DNA from: DAOTVS01 sp034436375
Lineage (GTDB): Bacteria > Chloroflexota > Anaerolineae > SpSt-313
DNA length: 18,790 bases
Direction of reading: 5' to 3'
NCBI GenBank assembly: GCA_034436375.1
Contig: DAOTVS010000341.1
Span: 1-18,790 of the forward strand
Shown here: one piece after another, positions 1-5,990 of the stretch
How positions within the stretch are numbered: position 1 is the first letter of the stretch
Layout of the letters: every line of letters starts with the position of its first letter
Position numbers and translations under genes: made by a program
The notes under the pieces: generated by a model
Told to the model about the DNA's origin: nothing
Databases searched by the model: none
Seen by the model: the letters and a program-made list of their open reading frames with translations, nothing else

Positions 1-108
1 CAGGCGGCGCCCAGACCTACCACACCCCTTCCAGATCAGGGCCGGGCTTGTGCGGAGCGGGCCAGCCGGCGACCGCCCGCAAGGGCGCTGGTGCTATTCT
101 CGGACTGA

Positions 109-489
109 TCAGAATGAGGAGGGCGTATTGTCTTCGCAGGCGACTGGCGAAGAGTTGGCAGGTGCGACATGCCCGGCCAAATCCACAAGCGCGAGCAGCT
201 CCGCCAGGAATTCGTCCTCGGTGAGGTCGTGGCGAGCGGCTACCAGATCGTTGACAGCGCGGGCGACCGCGCGCACGGGGTGCACGGCCTCGATGATCTG
301 GTCGCGGCCCACGGACTGGCCGGAGCTAATGCAGGCCGCTGCGGCGCGGGCAGCTGCCGCGTGCGCCCACTGCAGCAGGGCCTTCGCCGCCGGATCGACC
401 AGGTCGGCGGTGAGGGCCTCATCGCAGAGCACGATCTCGGCAGCCAGGCGCAGGGCCTGCTCGCTGGTGACAGTGTCGCTCAAAGTCAA
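109..489 (-). CDS. Small helical protein of unknown function
   Basis: This is a 126-residue protein that I do not recognise. It starts with TTG, and that start overlaps the TGA stop of the thioredoxin gene upstream (TTGA overlap). A second in-frame TTG lies two codons later. The sequence is rich in Ala, Leu, Asp and Glu and looks almost entirely alpha-helical. It has no membrane segment or signal peptide, and only two cysteines, which do not form a CxxC motif. The last ~15 residues are polar and probably disordered. It is the third gene of a minus-strand unit after the CoA-binding protein and the thioredoxin, and the overlap suggests translational coupling. The role is unknown. An association with the thioredoxin is inferred only from the arrangement. 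Confidence 0.6.
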   Translation of the reverse strand: MTLSDTVTSEQALRLAAEIVLCDEALTADLVDPAAKALLQWAHAAAARAAAACISSGQSVGRDQIIEAVHPVRAVARAVNDLVAARHDLTEDEFLAELLALVDLAGHVAPANSSPVACEDNTPSSF

Positions 490-833
490 CCTGCCTGCGG
501 CTGGGCAGCAAGCACGCTCTCGAAATGCTCGGAGAGGGCCGCCTTGTTCGCCTCACCCACCAGCCGGTCTACAGGCTGGCCGTTGACCAGAAAGATCATC
601 GTGGGCACCCCACGTACCCCAAAACGAAGGAGCGATTCCGGGTTGCTTTCAGCGTTGATCTGCACCACACGCACCCGGCCTGCATACTCCTGCGCCAGGG
701 AGTCGATAATGGGCGCCATGCGGCGGCAGTGCGGGCACCAAGGCGCATAGAACTCGACCATGATGGGGGAGGGATCGGAAAGAGCGGCGTCCAGGTTCGA
801 GTCGTTCACCTGAGTCAATACCTGAGATGCCAT
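486..833 (-). CDS. Thioredoxin-fold protein with CPHC active site
   Basis: This 115-residue protein is a single thioredoxin domain. The active site is W32-C33-P34-H35-C36, preceded by the usual FYAPW strand end, and the cis-proline is in GVPT (P77). There is no signal peptide or membrane anchor, so it should act in the cytoplasm as a thiol-disulfide oxidoreductase. Classical thioredoxins have CGPC, whereas CPHC is the dipeptide of DsbA-like oxidants, so its redox potential may be less reducing than that of a housekeeping thioredoxin. An AAGGAG ribosome binding site lies 6 nt before the ATG. It follows the CoA-binding gene by 15 nt and overlaps the small gene downstream. The family assignment is secure, but the physiological substrate is not known. 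Confidence 0.93.
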   Translation of the reverse strand: MASQVLTQVNDSNLDAALSDPSPIMVEFYAPWCPHCRRMAPIIDSLAQEYAGRVRVVQINAESNPESLLRFGVRGVPTMIFLVNGQPVDRLVGEANKAALSEHFESVLAAQPQAG

Positions 834-848
834 GAGCGCTCCTTACAG

Positions 849-1265
849 TCAAGATTCGGCCGGCCAGGTAATCTTTTGGACCATGGCGCAGGCATCGTGT
901 ACGACAGCGATGCCATGTTCCTGGCAAAAGCGCAGCGCAGCCTCCGATTCGGAGCCCGGTTGCAGCCACACGCGGCGGAGCCCCAGGCGGGCGCAATCTT
1001 GCAGCACCTGTTCGGTCACCGCTGGGGGCACAACCATATCCACGACCTCTGGCTGCTGCGGCAAGGCTTCCAGAGAGGGGTAGATCGGCTGGCCGTCGAC
1101 CTCGCGCGTGTGAGGATTCACACCATAGACCTGATAGCCCGCTGCGCGCAGATTGCGGAATATCCGGTTCCCGTATTTGGCTGGATCGCTGGATACGCCA
1201 ACCACTGCCCAAACCCGACGATGGATGAAATCATCGATGAGGGTGGCTTGATCCGTCTCCGACAT
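849..1265 (-). CDS. CoA-binding domain protein (YccU family)
   Basis: This 138-residue protein is a stand-alone CoA-binding Rossmann domain (CoA_binding_2/YccU type), the fold also found at the N-terminus of succinyl-CoA synthetase alpha subunits. The nucleotide-binding region is AVVGVSSDPAKYGNR near residues 20-34. It is followed by the VYGVNP strand and a DMVVPP strand, as is typical of the family. The catalytic grasp domains of CoA ligases are absent, so a binding or regulatory role is more likely than catalysis. The reading frame is open further upstream to 1352, but the ATG at 1265 is chosen because GGGAGG sits just before it and the family N-terminus begins here. It is the first gene of the minus-strand unit with the thioredoxin. 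Confidence 0.9.
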   Translation of the reverse strand: MSETDQATLIDDFIHRRVWAVVGVSSDPAKYGNRIFRNLRAAGYQVYGVNPHTREVDGQPIYPSLEALPQQPEVVDMVVPPAVTEQVLQDCARLGLRRVWLQPGSESEAALRFCQEHGIAVVHDACAMVQKITWPAES

Positions 1266-1323
1266 GGCAACCTCCCGGCAGAAATGCGCAGCGGCTCGGG
1301 CACGGGCGCTGCATCCTGATGTG

Positions 1324-1352
1324 AGTATAGGTAGGCGCGGCGCGCCTGTCAA
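1324..1352 (-). promoter_or_regulatory. Sigma-70-type promoter of the CoA-binding/thioredoxin unit
   Basis: On the minus strand a perfect TTGACA (1352-1347) is followed, after exactly 17 bp, by TATACT (1329-1324). This is a near-consensus housekeeping promoter. It lies about 60 nt upstream of the chosen ATG at 1265. The part of the reading frame upstream of that ATG runs through the promoter, which supports the shorter protein. Confidence 0.8.
1333..1347. promoter_or_regulatory. 15-bp dyad in promoter spacer, operator candidate
   Basis: AGGCGCG-G-CGCGCCT is a perfect inverted repeat with a single central base. It fills almost the whole spacer between the -35 and -10 elements of the minus-strand promoter at 1324-1352. 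A dyad in this position is where a dimeric repressor or a spacer-distorting activator would bind. The site is seen directly, its function is inferred, and GC-rich background could produce some such symmetry by chance. Confidence 0.4.
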
Positions 1353-1381
1353 GGCATGGATGTGGCATGAGCAACTCGCGC

Positions 1382-1410
1382 TTGCATGCTCATTCTGGAG
1401 CGCGTATACT
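1382..1410 (+). promoter_or_regulatory. proS: Sigma-70-type promoter of proS
   Basis: TTGCAT (1382-1387), a 17-bp spacer and TATACT (1405-1410) form a plausible promoter 42 nt upstream of the proS ATG. The -35 is imperfect, while the -10 matches five of six consensus bases. It faces away from the minus-strand promoter at 1324-1352. The two -35 elements are about 30 bp apart, so the promoters could influence each other. Confidence 0.6.
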
Positions 1411-1451
1411 GGCGAGAATCCGCCGGATACTGCTATGAGGAGGCCTCTGCC

Positions 1452-3170
1452 ATGCGTCTATCTCATCTCCTTGGCCGCACGCTCCGCGAGGTGCCGGCCG
1501 AGGCTGAACTGGTCAGCCATCAACTTTTGCTGCGGGCCGGGATGATTCGTCAACTGGCCGCGGGCATCTACAGCTATTTGCCCCTGGGCTGGCGGGTGTT
1601 GCATCGGCTGGAAACGATCATGCGCGAGGAAATGGATGCTGTTGGCGGGCAGGAGATCCTGATGCCCGTTGTGCACCCGGCGGAGATCTGGCAAGCCACA
1701 GGCCGCTGGCAGGCGCCTACCCCCGGCCCGGCCCTGGTGCGTTTTCAGGATCGCTTCGGTCACGATCTGGTCATCGCCATGACGCACGAAGAGGTTATTG
1801 CAGACTTGCTCAAGACCGAAATCTCCTCCTATCGCCAGTTGCCCTTTATGGTCTATCAGATTCAGACCAAATTCCGCGATGAGCCCCGCTCGCGCGGAGG
1901 GCTGATCCGAGTGCGCGAGTTTGTGATGAAGGATGCCTATAGCTGCCACGCTGATGCGGCCAGCCTCGACGAGTTCTACCCGCGGATGTACGAGGCCTAT
2001 ACGCGCATTTTTGAGCGCTGCCACCTGGACCATGTGGCGGTAGAGGCCGACACGGGCATGATGGGGGGCGCCGACTCGCACGAATTCATGGTGCTGGCCG
2101 ATATCGGGGAGGATACGCTCATCCGCTGTGAGGGCTGCGCCTACAGCGCCAATGTGGAGCGCGCGACTTTTCGCCTGGAGCAGATGGCCGCTGAGGCGCC
2201 GCGCCCGCTGGAGGCCGTGCCGACCCCCGAGGCCTCGACGATCGAGGCGGTCGCCGCCTATCTGGGGGTGCCTGCCAGCAAGACGCTCAAAGCTGTGCTC
2301 TATGCCACACCCGAGGGGCAGGTGATCTTTGCCGTCATTCGGGGCGATCTGCAGGTGAACGAGGTCAAGCTCGCGAACCTGCTGGGCGGCGCTGCTTTGC
2401 GGCCGGCCACGGCGGAGGACCTCCGGGGGACGGGCATTGTGCCGGGCTATGCCTCGCCCATTGGCGTGACGGGCGCCCGGGTGGTGGTGGACCCCTCGGC
2501 CCGCAGCGCCACCAACCTGGTCGCGGGCGCCAACCGGCCCGGCTACCACTATATCAACGTGAACTATCCGCGCGACTTTCAGGCTGATGACGAGGCGGAT
2601 ATCGCGCAGGCGCGGGCTGGCCTGGCCTGCCCGCGCTGCGGCGCCGAGTTGGCTGAAGCGCGGGGCATCGAGATTGGGCACCTCTTCAAGCTGGGCACGC
2701 GCTACAGCGCCGCTGTGGGAGCTACCTTCCTGGATGCCGCTGGTGAACCGCAGCCGGTGGTGATGGGTTCTTACGGCATTGGCGCAGGCAGATTGCTGGC
2801 GGCCATTGTGGAGCAGCACCACGACGAGAAGGGCATCATCTGGCCGCCAGCTGTGGCGCCGCTGCCGGTGCACCTGGTGAGCCTGGGCCTCGACAAGCCC
2901 GAGACCTCAGCGGCCGCGGAGGCCCTCTATGATGAGCTGGAACAGGCTGGCATCGGTGTGCTTTATGATGACCGCAGTGAGACGGCAGGGGTCAAGTTTA
3001 ACGATGCCGACCTCATCGGACTGCCCTTGCGCCTCACCATCAGCCCGCGCACGATCGGGGCGGGGACGGTCGAGGCCAAGCTCCGCTGGGAGAGCGAAAA
3101 GAGCTTCCTGCCGCGGGAAGGGATTGTAGCGGCGGTGAGGGAGGCGCTGGAGGGGGCTGCGCTCTCGTAA
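1452..3170 (+). CDS. proS: Prolyl-tRNA synthetase, bacterial type with editing domain
   Basis: ProS charges tRNA-Pro with proline for translation. The 572-residue length matches the bacterial form. The N-terminus MRLSHLLGRTLREVP, with the following RAGMIRQLAAGIYSYLPLG, is diagnostic. Class II motif 2 is in the FRDEPRSRGG and REFVMKDAYS segments. An insertion (editing) domain of the YbaK type lies near residues 225-385, with the KTLKAV and VNEVKL strands. Motif 3 is GSYGIGAGRLLAA. The C-terminal anticodon-binding domain follows PPAVAPLPVHLV. The frame is open from 1386, but the ATG at 1452 has a GAGGAGG about 8 nt upstream and gives the family N-terminus. It is a single-gene unit transcribed away from the CoA-binding operon and ends convergently with the phosphodiesterase gene. 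Confidence 0.97.
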   Translation: MRLSHLLGRTLREVPAEAELVSHQLLLRAGMIRQLAAGIYSYLPLGWRVLHRLETIMREEMDAVGGQEILMPVVHPAEIWQATGRWQAPTPGPALVRFQDRFGHDLVIAMTHEEVIADLLKTEISSYRQLPFMVYQIQTKFRDEPRSRGGLIRVREFVMKDAYSCHADAASLDEFYPRMYEAYTRIFERCHLDHVAVEADTGMMGGADSHEFMVLADIGEDTLIRCEGCAYSANVERATFRLEQMAAEAPRPLEAVPTPEASTIEAVAAYLGVPASKTLKAVLYATPEGQVIFAVIRGDLQVNEVKLANLLGGAALRPATAEDLRGTGIVPGYASPIGVTGARVVVDPSARSATNLVAGANRPGYHYINVNYPRDFQADDEADIAQARAGLACPRCGAELAEARGIEIGHLFKLGTRYSAAVGATFLDAAGEPQPVVMGSYGIGAGRLLAAIVEQHHDEKGIIWPPAVAPLPVHLVSLGLDKPETSAAAEALYDELEQAGIGVLYDDRSETAGVKFNDADLIGLPLRLTISPRTIGAGTVEAKLRWESEKSFLPREGIVAAVREALEGAALS

Positions 3171-3177
3171 GGCCTGT

Positions 3178-3216
3178 CGCGTGATACGCGGGGCTGCTAT
3201 GGGGGCGTAATACGCC
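3178..3216. repeat. Two similar small hairpins between convergent genes
   Basis: CGCGT-GAT-ACGCG (3178-3190) and GGCGT-AAT-ACGCC (3204-3216) are two perfect 13-nt hairpins that share the core GCGTRATACGC, 26 bp apart. They fill the short gap between the convergent stops of proS and the phosphodiesterase gene. Neither is followed by a T run. They could end transcription weakly in both directions or protect the 3' ends, or be a protein site present twice. The structures are certain and the role is not. Confidence 0.45.
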
Positions 3217-4548
3217 TCAATCCAGCCTCGCTACCAGGAACGGCACCAGCGTCTCGACCGCCTCGAGCCCGGCGTGCAGGCCCTGTGGCAGGTGAGTGCG
3301 CTGGCGATAGTCGAGCAAGTAGTTGTCGCGGGCTGTGACCACCAGGTCGCCCAGGCGGTAGGGGGTTTCTCTGGCTGGCTCGCCGGGACCCAGGAGCCCT
3401 GCCCGCAGGGCATCGATTGAGCGCACGGTGAAGAACTGCTCCGCCAGGCGCTCGTGCAGGTAGCGCTCTGCGGCCTCCAGGCGGCCCTGGCGCGCATAGA
3501 GATAGGCGGCGCGCAGGCTGCCGGTGGCGGGCAGGAGAATGTCATCCCACAGCTCGCGGTGGCCGCTGAGGATCACAGGACTCCCTTTGCCCGGCAGCTG
3601 GCCATGGTCAGCCGTCATCACTACGAGCGTGCCCCGGCGTTCCTCAGGGGTCAAGGCGTCCAAGAACTCGCGCTGCAATGCACAGTCCAGGGCGCGCATG
3701 TTGGCGGCCCAGGCATCTGTCTCGGCGCCCTGCAGATGGCCGACGCTATCAGGCTCGGCCAAGTAGGCGACCAGGAGTTGGCGCTCATGCTTATGCGCGC
3801 GCAGCGCTTGGCGGAGTAGGACGCATAAATCGCCGATGGCGACAAAGCGGACGGTTTCGGCGACGCCGCGGAAGCAGAGGCGTGAGAACCCGGTGCGCGC
3901 CAGGTCGACATTGATCAGACTGCAGGTCACGACCCCCTGTGGGGCGAGCGCTTCGGCCAGGCCGGGCACAGGCAGGAAGGTCTGCAGGTCCAGGCCGCGG
4001 GCGGGGAGCTCGTCGCGCTGGGCGGCGCCAGAGGGGCTGAGCATGAGCATGTCGGCGATGAGACCGTACTCGCGCAGGTACATCATGTGCCCCACCAGGC
4101 CGTGCCGGGCGGGCGCGTAGCCGGTCCACAAGGTGGTCAAGGCCGAGGTCGTGGTGGTGGGGTAGACCGAGGTAATTGGCATCAGGCGGCCTCGGTGGGC
4201 CAGGCCGGCCAGGCCCATTTCGCCCTCCTGCGCCAGCAGATTGCGCAACGCAAACCAGCCCACGGCGTCGAAAAGCACCCAGACGACTCGTTGCACACCC
4301 TCTGCCAGGTCGGCCCAAAGCGCGGCCGGCAGCGGCGGCTCAGCGCCCGGCAACTGTGCACCCAGTATCGCGGCCAGGGTCGCCGGCAGGTTGGCAATCG
4401 AGAGCTCATAGTTGGGCAGGACCATTTCCGGCGGAAAGCTCAATGCGGAGAGCGCCGGCGAGCGCTGCCGCAGCAAATAGTACTCCAGGTCCTCGGCGCT
4501 CTCCAACGGGGGCGCCAGGGCGATGCCCTGTCTATTTCCCCTGTTCAT
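3217..4548 (-). CDS. Alkaline-phosphatase-superfamily phosphodiesterase/phosphatase
   Basis: This 443-residue protein belongs to the type I phosphodiesterase/nucleotide pyrophosphatase branch of the alkaline phosphatase fold. Metal and nucleophile positions are visible: VLFDAVG (D94), the nucleophile Thr in the PTTTTSALT run (131-138) followed by LWTGYAPARHGLVGH, AEPDSVGH (D267, H271), TADHGQ (D314, H315) and SGHRE (H330). These are the two-metal ligands expected of the family. No signal peptide is seen, so the enzyme should be cytoplasmic. Its substrate cannot be told from sequence. Nucleotides, phospholipid head groups and phosphonates are all used by relatives. The open frame extends upstream to 4716, but the ATG at 4548 follows an AAAGG and gives the compact protein. 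It is divergent from the sbcD operon. Confidence 0.9.
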   Translation of the reverse strand: MNRGNRQGIALAPPLESAEDLEYYLLRQRSPALSALSFPPEMVLPNYELSIANLPATLAAILGAQLPGAEPPLPAALWADLAEGVQRVVWVLFDAVGWFALRNLLAQEGEMGLAGLAHRGRLMPITSVYPTTTTSALTTLWTGYAPARHGLVGHMMYLREYGLIADMLMLSPSGAAQRDELPARGLDLQTFLPVPGLAEALAPQGVVTCSLINVDLARTGFSRLCFRGVAETVRFVAIGDLCVLLRQALRAHKHERQLLVAYLAEPDSVGHLQGAETDAWAANMRALDCALQREFLDALTPEERRGTLVVMTADHGQLPGKGSPVILSGHRELWDDILLPATGSLRAAYLYARQGRLEAAERYLHERLAEQFFTVRSIDALRAGLLGPGEPARETPYRLGDLVVTARDNYLLDYRQRTHLPQGLHAGLEAVETLVPFLVARLD

Positions 4549-4565
4549 GGCGCTGCCTTTCTGTG

Positions 4566-4593
4566 ATAATCGGCTGTGCGTTACACAGCACAA
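4566..4593 (-). promoter_or_regulatory. Weak promoter candidate for the phosphodiesterase gene
   Basis: On the minus strand TTGTGC (4593-4588), a 16-bp spacer and GATTAT (4571-4566) lie just upstream of the phosphodiesterase ATG. Both hexamers are poor matches, so this is only the best candidate visible. It overlaps the GCTGTG dyad. Confidence 0.25.
4573..4589. promoter_or_regulatory. Dyad GCTGTG-N5-CACAGC in divergent promoter region
   Basis: A perfect 6-bp-arm inverted repeat with a 5-bp centre lies in the 179-bp region between the divergent phosphodiesterase and sbcD genes. It falls within the spacer of the minus-strand promoter candidate and about 60 bp upstream of the sbcD promoter. It has the size of a helix-turn-helix dimer site. 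The function is inferred. Confidence 0.3.
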
Positions 4594-4645
4594 AGCGTGC
4601 CCGACTCCTGACGGTGGAGAAGCCCAGGGCCCTGTCGGGTAGAGA

Positions 4646-4674
4646 TTGCCCCTTCGCTCCTGCCGGTGTATAAT
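4646..4674 (+). promoter_or_regulatory. Promoter of the sbcD-sbcC-nurA-herA operon
   Basis: TTGCCC (4646-4651), a 17-bp spacer and a perfect TATAAT (4669-4674) form a clear housekeeping promoter. The expected start site is about 45 nt before the sbcD GTG. I saw no other good promoter inside the seven-gene unit down to 14129. No SOS-type operator is visible overlapping this promoter. Confidence 0.75.
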
Positions 4675-4727
4675 CTCTATCCAAATTCTGCCAGACCCAT
4701 CCAACCGCAAGCGCAACGGAGGCAGGC

Positions 4728-5987
4728 GTGCGTTTTCTCCATACGGCCGATATCCACCTGGGGTACCAGCAATACAACTCTGCCGATCGTTTTGATGACT
4801 TTGCGCGCGCTTTTCTGCGCGTGGTGGACCGCGCGGTGCAGGAGAAGGTGGATTTCTTCCTCCTGGCCGGCGACCTCTTTGAGAAGCGTACGGTGGATCC
4901 CCTGGCCATGCGCCAGGCCGTGGCCGGGCTGCAGCAGCTCCATGATGTGGGGATCCCGGTCATTGCGGTCGAGGGCAACCACGAGCGCGCCCATTACCAC
5001 GATCAGTATTCCTGGCTCGAATTCCTCGACGGTATCGGCCTCATCACTCTGCTGGACCCACGCATTAAGGACGGCAAGCTTTACCTGGACCCCTATGCGC
5101 CCGAGGGCGGCGGCGCCTTTATCGACCTGCCGGGGGGCGTGAGGGTCTATGGCTTGCGGTATTACGGCGCCTCCACCGACAAGGCGCTGGCCCTTTTCCA
5201 GCAGGCGCTCTCGGAGTTGCCCGGCCCGCGCCCGGCCTACAGCATCCTGCTGACCCATGCCGGGCTGGAGGGTATTTTGCCGCGCTTCAACGGCGCCGTC
5301 AGCCGCCAGGCGCTGGAGCCCCTGCGCGAGCATATCAACTATGTGGGGCTTGGCCACATCCACAAGCCCTATCAGGTCGATGACTGGATCTATAACCCCG
5401 GGTCGCTCGAGACGTGGGCAATCGATGAGGCCGAGTGGGCCGATCGCGGCTATTACCTGGTAGACGTGGCGACGCACAGCCCGCTGGCCCACGAGGCGCA
5501 GCTTATCGCCTCACCCCGGCGCCCCTTTGTGCGCTTGCGGGTGAGTGTGGACGGTTGCGATACGCCCGAAGCCGTCTATGCTGCCATCAGCGCCCGCCTG
5601 TGCGAGCTGCCTGCGCATTTCAGTGAGCCCCCCGTGGCGGACCTTTCACTGGAGGGCTCACTTGCTTTTGACCGCATGGCGCTGGACCTGGGCCAGATCG
5701 AGGGCATGGTGAAAGGGGCGATTGCGCCGCTCCTGGTGCGCCTGCACAACAATACCCTGCCCATCGACGTGGCTGTCAACCCTCTGAGGGGCGCCACTCG
5801 ATCTGATCTGGAGGCTCAGGTGATCTCGGAGTTGATTGGGCGCGATATGCGCTTCAGGGCGCATGCGGACGAGTGGGCCGAGGTCGCTATTGCGCTCAAG
5901 CAAAAGGCCGCCCTGGGCGCATCCCCTGCTGAAATCCTCGACTATCTGCGTGATGCCCAGGCGCGCCTGGCGGGGATGGACAAATAG
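4728..5987 (+). CDS. sbcD: SbcD/Mre11-type DNA double-strand-break repair nuclease
   Basis: This 419-residue protein is the Mn-dependent nuclease subunit that works with SbcC/Rad50 on DNA ends and hairpins. The phosphoesterase motifs are all present: TADIHLG (D8, H10), AGDLFE (D49), EGNHE (N84, H85), LTHAG (H177) and GLGHIH (H210, H212). The capping domain begins after IYNPGSLE near residue 222. A C-terminal helical part (residues ~330-419) probably contacts the SbcC coiled coil. The GTG start is supported by ACGGAGG 5 nt upstream and by the family N-terminus MRFLHTADIH. It is the first gene of the operon, and sbcC starts 3 nt after its stop, so coupled, near-stoichiometric translation is likely. 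Confidence 0.96.
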   Translation: MRFLHTADIHLGYQQYNSADRFDDFARAFLRVVDRAVQEKVDFFLLAGDLFEKRTVDPLAMRQAVAGLQQLHDVGIPVIAVEGNHERAHYHDQYSWLEFLDGIGLITLLDPRIKDGKLYLDPYAPEGGGAFIDLPGGVRVYGLRYYGASTDKALALFQQALSELPGPRPAYSILLTHAGLEGILPRFNGAVSRQALEPLREHINYVGLGHIHKPYQVDDWIYNPGSLETWAIDEAEWADRGYYLVDVATHSPLAHEAQLIASPRRPFVRLRVSVDGCDTPEAVYAAISARLCELPAHFSEPPVADLSLEGSLAFDRMALDLGQIEGMVKGAIAPLLVRLHNNTLPIDVAVNPLRGATRSDLEAQVISELIGRDMRFRAHADEWAEVAIALKQKAALGASPAEILDYLRDAQARLAGMDK

Positions 5988-5990
5988 GCC

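Noticed and set aside
1..108. CGCCC-GCAA-GGGCG hairpin (74-87) as a terminator for the minus-strand unit
   Set aside because: The stem is only 5 bp, has no T run on the minus strand, and is common by chance in DNA of this GC content. I see nothing else in this end segment.
1458..2873. Long minus-strand open frame opposite proS
   Set aside because: It lies entirely within the clear proS gene, has low-complexity His/Arg/Gly-rich sequence with no family motifs, and is a GC-driven antisense frame.
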